Under the pieces are notes generated by a model. The model searched no databases, was not told the DNA's origin, and was given only the letters and a program-made list of their open reading frames with translations. The position numbers were made by a program, and so were the translations under genes. Of a DNA stretch of 64,000 nt, positions 40,598-50,934 are shown one piece after another. Where the stretch lies: the NCBI GenBank assembly GCA_963834365.1, contig CAWIBS010000033.1:248001-312000 (forward strand), given 5' to 3'. This DNA is from CAWJAP01 sp963834365. GTDB taxonomy: Bacteria; Acidobacteriota; Vicinamibacteria; Vicinamibacterales; Vicinamibacteraceae. The stretch's first letter is position 1, and the number at the start of each line of letters is the position of its first letter.

Positions 40598-42124
40598 TTG
40601 GCAGAAACGAAGCTCAAGATTGCGGTTTTCATCGATTTCGACAACATCGAGATCGGGGTGAAGACCACGCTCGGCAGCCATTTCGACGCCGGAGCGGTCC
40701 TCGAGGCCATCAAGGAGCGCGGCGAGGTGGTGACCAAGATCGCCTATGGCGACTGGACGAGGGCGGGCGATTACAGCCGCTCGCTCACCCAGCACGCCAT
40801 CCATATGGTGCAGCGCAACCTGACGCCAGGCGGCGACAAGAACGGCGCTGACATCAACCTCGCCCTCGACGCGCTCGAGATGGCCTTCACGCACAGCCAC
40901 ATCAACACGTTCGTGATCGTCGGCGGCGACAGCGACTTCATGGCGCTCGTCGAGAAGCTGAAGCAGTACGACCGCAAGGTGCTGGTCGTCGGCGGGCGCG
41001 CCTTCACCAGCCACATCCTCCAGAAGAACTGCCACGAGTTCATCGCCTACGAGAACCTGATCGGCCGCCGCGGGGGCGCTCGCGGGCGCGCGCAGCAGGA
41101 AGCGCCGCTCACCGGTGCGGTGACGCTCGTCCGGCGCGCCCTGAAGGTGCTCGCAGACCGCGAAGTGTCACCGCAGCTCGGCGTCCTCAAGAGCACCCTG
41201 CTCCAGCTCGACCCGACGTTCTCCGAACGCGAGTACGGCGCGAGCACGTTCCGCGATTCTGGTCCAGCGGCTCGGACGCCAGGGCTACGTCACGCTCAAG
41301 GGATCCGATCGGAACATCTACGTGGAACTGCGGGAGGGGCCGGACCCGCCTTCCACGCCGGCGATCCGCGATGCCGACTCGTCGAGCGACGAGACACCCG
41401 AGGCCGCCGGCGAGCCGCCCGCGCCGGAGGGCGACGGTCACGCACTGGCGCCTGCCACTGACGGTGTGGCGATCGTGGCGCAGGTCGTGGCCGAGCCCCG
41501 GGAGCACGCGCCAGCACCTTCGCCGGCCGCCACGCCTGCGGCGACGGGCCAACAGCTCGACGGCTACCGCACGATCCACGACGTCTTCATCCGCCCGGGC
41601 GTGGTGGCGCGGTGGCCGCTGTATCTCCGCCAGGTGAAGCAGATCATCCGCGGCGTCGACGAGACATTCGACGAGCGGCGCTATGGATTCACCGGCATGG
41701 TCGAGGCGCTGCGCTTCGGCCAGCGCGAAGGTCTGTTCCGGCTCGATCGCGACCGGCAGGGCGTGCTGCGCGTCTACCCGGGGCCGCTGCTCCAGCGTCA
41801 GGCTCCAGCCACCGACGCGCGGCAGGATTCGGACGCGGCGCCAGCCGACGACGTCATCGCGGAGACGACGTCTGCGCCCGACGCCGTAGTACAGGCCCAG
41901 ATCGTCGAGAGCGGCGAACAGGCGCGAAGAACCGTCCCAGCGCGTCGAGGAAGCACGACCGGTGGCAGAAGCAGAGGGCGATGGCGAACCGGAGGTCGCG
42001 CGCGCACCACGCCGCCGATCGGCGACGAAGAAGGCCGTCACACCTCGCAAGCCGACAGCGGGCGCCAAGCCTCGCGGACGATCCGCAGCGTCCTCCACGC
42101 AAGCCGGCCAGAAAGCCTCAGTAG
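40598..42124 (+). CDS. NYN-domain protein with OST-HTH/LOTUS-type domains
   Basis: The TTG start is supported by GGAAGGGG ending nine bases upstream. An NYN (PIN-like) ribonuclease domain comes first: VFIDFDNIEIG, NGADINLALDAL and FVIVGGDSDFMALVEKL carry the three acidic residues. Then a LOTUS-like unit (LVRRALKVLADREVSPQLGVLK), an Ala/Pro-rich linker and a second such unit (RYGFTGMVEALRFGQREGL), ending in a Lys/Arg-rich tail. Frameshifts near 41260, 41930 and near the end. The likely role is RNA binding and cleavage, as in other LabA/NYN proteins. The exact stop is uncertain; 42124 is the best-fitting frame. Confidence 0.72.
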
Positions 42125-42296
42125 CGCACGACCACCGGCGTCGTCACCGTCACGACGACGACTTGACGCCGGTCGGCCATTCGGCGCGGACGGACCGCCG
42201 GCGCGGCGGCCAGCATGAGCAGTTGCGTATACACTGGTCGCATCCCGGTCGCTGCCGCCGCGATCCGGGGCGATCCACGAACACCCGCCGTTTCAC

Positions 42297-43639
42297 ATGC
42301 CGTACCGCGCCTGGTTCCGCTGCATCGCCGGCTGTCACGGCGAGCATCCGCTCACACAGCCTCTGTACCGATGTCCGGCGTGCGGCGATCTCCTCGAGGT
42401 CGCGCACGATCTCGGGGCGCTGCGCGACCGCTCGCCGGCCGCCTGGATGCGCCTGTTCGACGACCGCTACAAGCGGACACTCTGGCCGTACGGGTCGGCC
42501 GTCTGGGGCAAGAAGGAATGGGTCTGCCCCGAGCTCCCCGACGAGTGCATCGTCTCGATGGACGAGGGCGGCACCAACCTGCTCTGGGCCGAGCGCTTCG
42601 GCCGGACGCTGGGGGTCGAGGATCTGTGGATCAAGCAGTGCGGCAACTCGCACACCGGCTCGTTCAAGGACCTCGGCATGACGGTGCTGGTCTCGGTCGT
42701 GCAGCAGATGATCCGCCAGGGGCGCACGATTCGCGCCGTCGCCTGCGCGTCGACGGGCGACACCTCGGCGTCACTCGCCGCCTACTGCGCCGCCGCCGGC
42801 ATCCCGGCGATCGTCATCCTGCCGCAGGGCAAGGTATCGGTCGCCCAGCTGCTGCAGCCGCTCGCGAACGGCGCGCTGGTCCTCTCGCTCGACACGGACT
42901 TCGACGGCTGCATGCGCATCGTGCAGCGGCTGGCGGACGAGGAGGGCGTCTACCTGGCGAACTCGATGAACAGCCTGCGGCTCGAGGGCCAGAAGACGGT
43001 CGCGATCGAGATCGTGCAGCAGTGGGACTGGGAGGTTCCCGACGTCGTCATCATCCCGGGCGGGAACCTCGGCAACGTCAGCGCGCTCGGCGCGGGGTTC
43101 GACCTCATGATCGACGTCGGGCTCATCGTCAAGCGGCCGCGCATCGTCGTCGCCCAGGCGGCGCGGGCCAACCCGCTGTATCTCGCCTACAAGAACGACT
43201 GGGAGTTCGAGCCGGTCGCCGCGCGGCCGACGCTGGCCTCGGCGATCCAGATCGGCAATCCCGTCTCGGTCAAGAAGGCGATCCGGACGCTGCAGCGCTA
43301 CGACGGAATCGTCGAGCAGGCGACCGAGGAGGAGCTGGCGGACGCTTCCGCCGCCGCCGACCGCACGGGCATGTTCAATTGCCCGCACACCGGCGTGGCC
43401 CTCGCCGTGCTGACGAAGCTCGTCGACCGAGGCGAGATCACGCTTCGGATCGCGTCGTCGTCATCTCGACGGCCAACGGGCTGAAGTTCACCGACTTCAA
43501 GCTGCAGTACCACGAGGGGCGGCTCGACGGCATGCGGGCCACGTACGCCCGGCGGCCGGTGGAGCTGCCCAATGACTACGATGCGGTCCGGCGCGCCATC
43601 GACAGCGTCGGCGCCGTGCACGATCACTCGGTGAGCTGA
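42297..43639 (+). CDS. thrC: Threonine synthase
   Basis: A PLP enzyme converting phosphohomoserine to threonine. The N-terminal zinc-ribbon-like pairs CIAGC and CPACG mark the longer thrC class. NSHTGSFKDLG carries the PLP lysine, CASTGDTSASLAAY the phosphate-binding loop, and IIPGGNLGNVSALGAG a glycine-rich cofactor loop. A one-base deletion near 43455 moves the frame; the true end reads RVVVISTANGLKF to VHDHSVS. About 447 residues after repair. TATACACT about 60 bases upstream could be its -10 box. Confidence 0.92.
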
Positions 43640-43709
43640 CGGGGACGGGAGCCCCTTCACCATTCTCGACCGGGCGGGTCTCCCGACCCCGGTTGCTCCG
43701 GAGGTGCCC

Positions 43710-45363
43710 ATGCGTCGTGCAGTGGTCCTGGCGGGTGTCCTGGCAGTGGGCCTCGTCGCGTCCGGAAGCGCGCAGGACCGCGAGCCGCACAAGCACCATC
43801 CGTCGGCGAAGAGCGGTGAGCTCGGCGAAATCGCGTTCGCGAACTCGGGCGCGGCCGCAGCCCAGGCGTCCTTTCTGCGCGGCCTCGCGCTTCTGCACAG
43901 CTTCGAGTACGACGAGGCCGCGGACGCCTTCCGCGAAGCGCAGCGCGCGGATCCGTCGTTTGCGATGGCGTTCTGGGGCGAGGCCGTCACCTACAGCCAC
44001 CTGCTCTGGGGCGAGGACGACCGCGACGCGCGCGCGACGTGCGCTGGCGCGGCTGGCGCCGACGCGCGGAGCGCGGCTGGCCCGCGCCGGCACGCCGCGC
44101 GAGCGGGCATACGGCGACGGCAATCGAAGCGCTCTATGTCGACGGCGATCTTGCCAGCCGGCGTGCGCGGCTTCGCCGACGGGCATGCGGAAGGTGGCGG
44201 CCGCGTACCCCGACGACCTCGACGCCGCAGCGTTCACGTCGCTGGCGTTGATGTTCGCCGAGTATGTCGGTCAGCTGCCGGCCGATCAGCGGACGCGCGT
44301 TCCGCGACGAAGCCATCACCGTGGCCGAAGGCGTGTTCCGCGCGCAACCCGCGCCATCCGGGGGGCGCGCACTACGTGATTCACGCCACCGACGACCCGG
44401 CGTTCGCGGCGCGCGGGCTCGACGCGGCGCGCCGTTATGCGCTCATCGCGCCTGACGCCGAGCATGCGCTGCACATGCCGTCCCACATCTTCGTGCAGCT
44501 CGGGCCTCTGGGACGATGCGGTGACGTCCAACGAGCGGGCGCTGGCGGCGTCGCAGGCCGAAGTCGAGGCGCGCAAGCTCTCGACCGCGGACCTGAGCTT
44601 TCACGCCTTGCAGTGGCTGCAGTACGGCTATCTCCAGCAGGGCCGCTACGGCTCGGCCCGGGCGCTGGTGGACACGGCGCGCGACGCGGTGAGGAAGGCG
44701 GACCTGTCGAAACCGGAGCACGTCGACGCGCGCTACACCGTCGGCACGCTGCTGTTCTCGCTCGCCGCGAACAGCAACGACTGGTCCGGCCCGGTCTGCA
44801 GCGGCCCCGCCGAGCCGCCCGCGCCCCTTTCCACGTCCGCGCGCGAGCGATCGTTCCATGCCACGGCGGCCTACCAGGCGGCGGTGGCGGCGGTGATGTG
44901 CGGCCGGGGCGACGTGTCGATCGAGACGCTGCGAGCACGGATGGCCGCGCTGCCGGCGCAGGATGGCCGCGTAACCTCGTTGAAGACCGCACTCCTGCAC
45001 GTGCGGATGCTGAATGTCATCCGGGGCGGCTCTCCGGCAGAGATCGACGCGCTCGTTCAGGAGGCCTCCGCAACCGGCGCGGCCCCCCGTCGGCCCGCCG
45101 TGGACGCTGCGGACGCACGAATTGCTCGGCGACATGCTCGTGAAAGCGGGCCGGTTCCGTGAAGCCGTCGCGGCCTACGAGCGCGCGCTGGAGCTCACGC
45201 CCAGGCGCAGCGCCACCCTGCTGGGCCTCGCCCGGGCGCGCCGCGCCGCCGAAGACCACGCCGGCGCCGCCGAGGCATATCGGCAACTCTTGACCAACTG
45301 GCACCGCGCCGACCCGGACGTCGTGGCGGTGGCGGAGGCGAAAGCAGGTGCCGTCGCCCCGTG
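43710..45363 (+). CDS. Exported TPR-repeat protein
   Basis: GGAGG at 43700-43704 sets the ATG at 43710 (rather than the GTG at 43704). A signal peptide ends SGSAQDREPHKHH. The first TPR (SFLRGLALLHSFEYDEAADAF) and later ones (LHMPSHIFVQLG, AYERALELTPRRSATLLGLAR) frame a protein of about 545 residues that is broken by six or more frameshifts. The HMPSHIF motif is typical of a conserved group of exported TPR proteins. Function unknown. Confidence 0.75.
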
Positions 45364-45373
45364 ATTCGCGGGC

Positions 45374-45887
45374 TCAGACCGCGCTCTCCGGCGGCGCCGG
45401 ATCGATCAGCGATGTCAGGCCGCCCCAGGTCCCGGGATCCTGCAGCGTCAGTGTCGCGAAGTACAGCCGGACGTCTTCGGGCGGGTAAGCCGAGCGAAGC
45501 GTCGCCGCCGCGTCCGCCAGCTTCGCGGCATCGGGCCTCGGGGGTTTCGTCGGCCGCGATCAGCCCGTTGTCGTGCGCGATCCCCAACGCATCGAGAAAC
45601 GCCCCCATCATCGGCCGCTGAAGGGTCAGGTGATAGGTGACGAGCAGGCGGCCCGCCACGCTGTCGGAGAGGTTGCCGAGCTTCATCAGGTGCGCGACCT
45701 TCCGCTCGATCGACAGTCCCTGGACGGTTCGATAGCGGAAGTTGAGCTTCTTCGACAGCAGCAGCATGACCTCGGTCTGCTCGGCGATGGACTCCTCGTC
45801 CTCCCAGAAGGCTTCGGCGGCCTGGTGCCGCTGTTCGTCGGACATGCTCTTCCAGAGGGCCGCGGGGCGCTGCGGGGTGTCGGGCAT
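45374..45887 (-). CDS. Conserved protein of unknown function
   Basis: About 170 residues after one frameshift near 45540. It begins MPDTPQRPAALWKSMSDEQR and includes LLLSKKLNFRYRTVQGLSIE, VAGRLLVTYHLTLQRPMMG and, after the shift, LRSAYPPEDVRLYFATLTL. No transmembrane segment and no motif that I recognise. It looks like a soluble, mainly helical protein with a genuine coding pattern on both sides of the shift. Confidence 0.65.
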
Positions 45888-45897
45888 CTTGGATCCT

Positions 45898-46016
45898 CGA
45901 TGGCTACGGTGCTACGGGCTACAGGCTACGGCTGAAGACCCTGGACCACGGACGCGGGTAAGCCGGAGAACAATCTTCCCGCAGCCCGTAGTCCGGCAGC
46001 CCGGAGCCCGTAGCCC
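45898..46016. repeat. GGCTACG-type heptanucleotide repeats
   Basis: Two short tracts flank a middle section. Plus strand 45901-45930 has GGCTACG-like units. The minus strand at 45977-46016 reads GGGCTAC, GGGCTCC, GGGCTGC and so on. They occupy the spacer between the unknown gene and ettA. Confidence 0.8.
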
Positions 46017-46018
46017 GA

Positions 46019-47696
46019 TCATCGCGTCAGCTTACGGTACTTGATCCGATGCGGACGCTCGGCCTCGGCGCCGAGGCGCCGCTTCCGATCGGCCTCGTAG
46101 TCCTGGTAGTTCCCCTCGAACCAGACGACGCGCGAGTCGCCTTCGAAGGCGAGGATGTGCGTCGCAATGCGATCGAGAAACCACCGGTCGTGGCTGATGA
46201 CGACGGCGCAGCCGGCGAAGTTCAGGAGCGCCTCCTCGAGCGCGCGCAGCGTGTCCACGTCCAGATCGTTGGTCGGCTCGTCGAGCAGCAGGAGATTTGA
46301 TCCGCCGCGCAGGAGCTTGGCGAGGTGGAGGCGATTGCGTTCGCCGCCCGACAGCGTCCCCACCTTCTTCTGCTGATCGCGCCCCTTGAAGTTGAACCAG
46401 GACACGTAGGCACGCGACGCCACGCTCTTGCGGCCCAGTTCGATCTCGTCGTGCCCGCCCGAGATCTCTTCCCACACCGTCTTGACGCCGTCGAGCGCGT
46501 CGCGGCTCTGGTCCACGTAGCCGACCTGTACCGTCTCGCCGACTCGCAACTCCCCGCCGTCCGGCTGCTCCTGCCCGGTGATCATGCGGAACAAGGTCGT
46601 CTTGCCGGCGCCGTTGGGCCCGATGACCCCGACGATCCCGCCGCGCGGCAGGTTGAAGGTCAGATCGTCGATGAGCAGGTTGTCGCCGAACGCCTTGCGC
46701 AGGTGCGTCGCCTCGACGACGACGTCGCCCAGCCGCGGACCGGGCGCGATGTAGATCTCCACCTGATCGATCTTCTGCTGGGCGTCCTGCGACAGCAGCT
46801 GCTCGTAGGCGTTGAGGCGCGCCTTGCCCTTCGCCTGCCGGGCCCGGGGCGACATGCGGATCCAGTCGAGCTCGCGCTGCAGCGTGCGCTGGCGGCGGCT
46901 CTCCGCCTTCTCCTCGAGCGCGAGCCGCTGCTGCTTCTGATCGAGCCACGACGAGTAGTTGCCTTCCCACGGAATGCCGCTGCCGCGATCGAGCTCGAGG
47001 ATCCAGCCGGCGACGTTGTCGAGGAAGTAGCGGTCGTGGGTGACGGCGACGACCGTGCCTGGATAGGCCTGCAGGTGATGCTCGAGCCAGGCCACCGATT
47101 CCGCGTCGAGGTGGTTGGTCGGCTCGTCGAGGAGCAGCAGGTCGGGCTGCTGCAGGAGCAGGCGGCACAGCGCCACGCGCCGGCGCTCGCCGCCGGAGAG
47201 CGTCGTGCACCGGCGTCTCGGGCGGCGGGCAGCGCAGCGAGTCCATCGCGAGCTCGAGCCGTGAATCGAGATCCCACGCGTTCAGCGCGTCGATGCGATC
47301 CTGCACCTTGCCCTGCTCCTCGAGGACCTTGTCCATCTCCTCCGGCGACAGCTCCTCTCCGAAGCGCGCGTTGATCGCGTCGAACCGCTCGAGCAGCGCG
47401 CGAATGGGTGCCACACCTTCCTCGACCGACTCGCGCACTGTCTTCTGGGGATTCAGCATGGGCTCCTGTGGCAGGAAGCCCACCGTCGCTCCCTGCGCGA
47501 GGAACGCTTCGCCGAGGAACTCGGCGTCGTCGCCGGCCATGATGCGCAGCAGCGAGCTCTTCCCGGCGCCGTTCAAGCCCAGCACACCAATCTTCGCGGC
47601 CGGCAGGAACGACAGCCAGATGTCCTTGAGCACGACATGGTCTGGCTGATGGACCTTGCCCAGACCTTTCATCACATAGATGTATGGGGGAGGCAT
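46019..47696 (-). CDS. ettA: Energy-dependent translational throttle protein EttA (ABC-F)
   Basis: An ABC-F ATPase that binds the ribosomal E site and links translation to the ATP/ADP ratio. Both nucleotide-binding domains are complete: Walker A LGLNGAGKSSLL and IGPNGAGKTTLF, signature LSGGERRRVALCRLL and LSGGERNRLHLAKLL, Walker B LLLLDEPTNHLD and LLLLDEPTNDLD. The typical EttA start MPPPYIYVMKGL and the arm segment WIRMSPRARQAKGKARL are present. A one-base insertion near 47210 splits it. About 558 residues, the normal size. Confidence 0.93.
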
Positions 47697-47717
47697 TCAA
47701 TGCGTGGGAACTACGGC

Positions 47718-47764
47718 TGGTCTTCGGTCTTCGGTCTTCGGTCTTCAGTCTTTGGTCTTCGGTC
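47718..47764. repeat. GGTCTTC heptamer array (left part)
   Basis: Six to seven copies of GGTCTTC, some degenerate, end eight bases from the left tip of the IS481 element. A matching short remnant, GTCTTCGGTCTTCGGTCT, stands at 51872-51889 beyond the right tip, so the element appears to have landed in this array. Confidence 0.9.
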
Positions 47765-47885
47765 CGCGGGGCCGGGGAGATGGGTGACAGATTAACCGGA
47801 TAAATAGGTGATAACATTTGAAGTATACGGATTTGGTTTTGTTGTTGTTTAGTGACCTCGTAAGATGAAGGGCCTGTGGTAGCTG

Positions 47886-47948
47886 TGGAAAACCTGCGCT
47901 GTGGTTTTCCAAGGAGCTGTGGGTGCCGCACTGTGCGTCCACAGCTCC
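47886..47948. other. Two adjacent perfect hairpins inside the IS481 left end
   Basis: TGGAAAACC (47886) pairs with GGTTTTCCA (47903), and GGAGCTGTGG (47913) pairs with CCACAGCTCC (47939). The stems are 9 and 10 bp and directly adjacent. They lie downstream of the transposase stop on the minus strand and could form its terminator. Confidence 0.7.
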
Positions 47949-48022
47949 GGCAGCTTCCATAGGCCGCGGGTTATCCCGTCATGGGTACCGCGGGCAGTGC
48001 CGTGAGCGTCCGGGCGCGTGCG

Positions 48023-48312
48023 TCACACCGGGCGAGACGCACCGTCGCGTACGTACAGGGTCCACAGGCCGTCGTCGATTTCTTCGAAGGCGACGTGTTC
48101 CGCGCCCAGGACTTCGGTCAGAAACACCGGCCGGCCGCCCCAAGGAGATGACGCTGCCCGTCGAGACGCGGCGCACGTCCCAGTGCCCGGGATACTCGAG
48201 CGGCGGCAGCCGTGCCGACCACGGGCGTGGCGACGGCTGATAGACGGTCGCCGGCGGCTGATCGGCCAACGCTTCGTGCGGCCGGATGTCGTGGTAGAAG
48301 TCGACAACCCAA
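48023..48312 (-). pseudogene. IS481 transposase, C-terminal fragment
   Basis: Two frames join to FYHDIRPHEALADQPPATVY, then RLPPLEYPGHWDVRRVS, and after a shift near 48145, FLTEVLGAEHVAFEEIDDGL. This is the end of the DDE integrase core (last catalytic segment HExL) and the C-terminal tail of IS481 transposases. The N-terminal part is 2.6 kb away at 50935-51790. Confidence 0.82.
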
Positions 48313-48510
48313 CACACACAATACTGAGTTACGGGAAGTCCGCTATCCATTCCATCCATGGTTCGGTCGTGCGGTCGCCGTCTACGAGGTGCTCGTCAAG
48401 CAGGGGCATTCCGTCTGCCGGTGCGGTCTCGAGGAGGAGCGGAATCGTCTCTCGCGTAGAGATACCGACGTGGATGTTTGAGCCGGCCGCGTGTGGTGGG
48501 CTGCGTGTAC

Positions 48511-48528
48511 TGACCGTTCCAACGGTCA
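48511..48528. other. Perfect palindrome, candidate recombination site
   Basis: TGACCGTT, CC, AACGGTCA: 8-base arms around a 2-base centre, about 110 bases upstream of the small gene. Serine recombinases bind such dyads and exchange strands at a 2-base overlap, so this is a candidate att/res core. Confidence 0.45.
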
Positions 48529-48640
48529 ACTGCGATGCCTTGAGAGCATTGCAGGTTGTTGCTTCGGACCATGGCCCGGTGTGATTCAAGCGGTGTGGTA
48601 CAAGCCCAGCATCGTTCCTTGCCTGCGGCAGGAGGTGCTG

Positions 48641-48832
48641 ATGCTCCGGTCCGTGATCCCCGCACGACTCTCGCAGCTGACACTGTTTCGTCCCCTCCCC
48701 TCGGGTCCGTCGTTTCAGACGTTGCCGCCCGAGATCCAAGCGAAGACGATCCGATTGCTGGCGCGGCTGCTGCGCGGGCACGTCGACGGCGTGGTCGCGG
48801 CCGGCCCGGCGCAGGAGGCGCGTGATGAGTGA
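48641..48832 (+). CDS. Small protein preceding the recombinase gene
   Basis: A 63-residue protein (MLRSVIPARLSQLTLF, then LPPEIQAKTIRLLARLLRGH, ending AQEARDE). AGGAGG lies five bases before the ATG. Small genes with the PPEIQ-like helix regularly stand just before this kind of recombinase gene. Its stop overlaps the recombinase start by eight bases. It may regulate or direct the recombinase; no function is established. Confidence 0.75.
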   Translation: MLRSVIPARLSQLTLFRPLPSGPSFQTLPPEIQAKTIRLLARLLRGHVDGVVAAGPAQEARDE

Positions 48833-50909
48833 CAAGATCAAACCACATCATCAGACGCGCAAAGCGATCTTGTATATCCGTCAATCGTCAGTCCACCAGG
48901 TGCACCATAACCTGGAGGGCCAGCGGCTGCAGTACGCGATGCAGGAGCGGTTGCAGCAGCTCGGGTGGCGGGAGGTCGACGTGGTGGATGACGACCTGGG
49001 CCGGTCCGCCGCGGGACTGGTGACGCGGGCCGGGTTTGCGCGCATGGTGGCGGAGGTGTGTATGGGCCAGGTCGGTGCGGTGGCCGCTCGCGAGGTCTCC
49101 CGCTTCGCCCGCAATAGCCGCGAGTGGCAGCAACTGGTCGAGGTCTGTCGGGTCGTGGACACCGTGCTGATCGATCTCGACACCGTGTACAGCCCACGCC
49201 ACAGCAACGATCGTCTGCTGTTGGGCCTGAAAGGGAGCTTGAACGAATACGAACTGGACCTGTTGCGGCAGCGATCGGTGGAAGCGCGGCGGGCGAAGGC
49301 ACGACGCGGGGAGCTCCTGGTGGCGGCCGCGGCCGGGTATCTGAAAACCGACGCGCCCCATCTCGAGAAAGATCCGGATCGCCGCGTCCAGGAGGCCATC
49401 ACGCTGGTGTTTCGGAAGTTTGGCGAACTGGGCACGGTGCGCCAAACGTTGTGGTGGTTTCTGGAGCATGGGCTGCAACTGCCCGTCCGGCCGGCGTCCG
49501 GCGAACTGACGTGGCGACGGCCGTCCTACGGCATGCTGTATCGCTTTCTCAGTAGCCCGGTGTACGGCGGGGCATACGCGTACGGGAAGAGCGAACGGAC
49601 GCTCCACTACGAACACGGGGAACCGCGCGCCGTGTCTCGACGCAAACCCCGTGAGCATTGGCTCGTGCTGATTCCCAACGCCCATGAAGGCTATGTGAGC
49701 TGGGAGGAGTTTGAACGGATCCAGCAGGCCATGGCGGCGAACGTGCGCGGATGGGGACGCCTCGGCGCCGCGACGAAGGGGCCGGCGCTCCTGGCCGGAC
49801 TGCTGCGCTGTCGACGCTGCGGCCGCCGGCTGACCGTCTGGTACACTGGCCACGCGCACACCGTGCTTCGGTATGCCTGCCATCGTGGGGCGCTGGACAA
49901 CGGTGAACCACGCTGCATTTCCTTTGGCGGGCGAATAGTCGATACCGCCATGGCCACAGAAGTCCTTCGCGTCGTGCAACCCGCGGCTATTGACGCGGCG
50001 GTGGTCGCTAGCGACGATGCCTCGCGCCAACAGGACGAGGTGCGGCAGGCGTGGACCCGAGACCTGGAGGCCGCACGGTACGCCGCGCAGCGGGCGCAGA
50101 AGCAATACGACGCAACCGATCCAGAGAATCGCTTAGTCGCGGATGAATTGGAGCGACGCTGGAATCAGGCCTTGCAGCGGGTCCAGGAGATCGAGCAGCG
50201 TCTCGAGCAGCACCGCCACCGCCGACCGGATGTCGCGCCCCCCACGCGCGAGGAGTTTGCCGGGCTGGCGGCGGACCTGGAGGCCGTCTGGCATGGTCCT
50301 TATGCCGATGTGCGGGTAAAGAAGCGCCTGCTCCGCACCGTGATCCACGAAGTCGTGGTCGACGTGGATGCGGACGCCGGCGAAGTCATCCTGCTCATTC
50401 ATTGGCAAGGCGGTGTCCATACCGAACTGCGAATCCCCCGACGACGTCGTGGGCAGAATAGCGCCCAGACGCCGAAGGACCTGATTGAGGCCGTTCGTGT
50501 GCTGGCACGTATCTGTTCCGACGACGTACTGGCCAGCACGCTGAATCGCAACGGTCTGCTGACCGGACGCGGGAATCGGTGGACACGGGAACGGGTGACC
50601 GCGCTTCGCACGTACCACGAGATCGCCTGTTACGACGGTGATCGGCGGGCGTCAGAGGGATGGATGAATCTGACGGAAGCTGCGCACCGGCTCGGCGTCA
50701 GTGCCAGAACCCTTCGCTTGGCGGTCGAGCGAGGCGAGATCGAGGCGCAGCATCCGTTGGCCGATGGTCCCTGGGTGTTTCACCGGCATGGGCTCGAAAC
50801 GGAAGGGGCCGCCACCTTTGTCGCTCGCGTCCGGCGTCGCACGCGACAGGTCGCAATACCAGACGCTCACCAGCAACCCCTCAGTTTTTCGAGCCTTTCA
50901 AGCACATAG
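48825..50909 (+). CDS. Large serine recombinase
   Basis: Intact, about 694 residues from the ATG at 48825 with AGGAGG six bases upstream. The N-terminal resolvase domain has ILYIRQSSVHQVHH with the nucleophilic serine, and REVSRFARNSREW with active-site arginines. A recombinase domain follows (RRPSYGMLYRFLSSPVYGG), then a zinc ribbon (LLRCRRCGRRL and ACHRG) and a long coiled coil (AARYAAQRAQKQYDATDPEN). The last 60 residues form an excisionase-like helix-turn-helix (MNLTEAAHRLGVSARTLRL), which is unusual for large serine recombinases. Codon use is a little less GC-rich than its neighbours. Confidence 0.92.
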   Translation: MSDKIKPHHQTRKAILYIRQSSVHQVHHNLEGQRLQYAMQERLQQLGWREVDVVDDDLGRSAAGLVTRAGFARMVAEVCMGQVGAVAAREVSRFARNSREWQQLVEVCRVVDTVLIDLDTVYSPRHSNDRLLLGLKGSLNEYELDLLRQRSVEARRAKARRGELLVAAAAGYLKTDAPHLEKDPDRRVQEAITLVFRKFGELGTVRQTLWWFLEHGLQLPVRPASGELTWRRPSYGMLYRFLSSPVYGGAYAYGKSERTLHYEHGEPRAVSRRKPREHWLVLIPNAHEGYVSWEEFERIQQAMAANVRGWGRLGAATKGPALLAGLLRCRRCGRRLTVWYTGHAHTVLRYACHRGALDNGEPRCISFGGRIVDTAMATEVLRVVQPAAIDAAVVASDDASRQQDEVRQAWTRDLEAARYAAQRAQKQYDATDPENRLVADELERRWNQALQRVQEIEQRLEQHRHRRPDVAPPTREEFAGLAADLEAVWHGPYADVRVKKRLLRTVIHEVVVDVDADAGEVILLIHWQGGVHTELRIPRRRRGQNSAQTPKDLIEAVRVLARICSDDVLASTLNRNGLLTGRGNRWTRERVTALRTYHEIACYDGDRRASEGWMNLTEAAHRLGVSARTLRLAVERGEIEAQHPLADGPWVFHRHGLETEGAATFVARVRRRTRQVAIPDAHQQPLSFSSLSST

Positions 50910-50934
50910 CGAAGTGGGGCAGTATGAAACGTCG

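Larger units (their letters stand above)
48313..50930 (+). mobile_element. Serine-recombinase element inserted in the IS481 transposase gene
   Basis: The insert lies exactly between the two transposase halves, in codons for the conserved YND/YHD-RPHEAL segment. Similar bases TACAACGAC (right side) and TACCACGAC (left side) on the minus strand may be a decayed target repeat. ATACTG at 48321 and its complement CAGTAT at 50919 could mark the tips. The cargo is a small gene plus a large recombinase gene. Confidence 0.65.

Noticed and set aside
48329..48841. Minus-strand open frame upstream of the recombinase operon
   Set aside because: It overlaps the small gene and the candidate recombination site on the other strand and has no family motif; treated as a chance frame.
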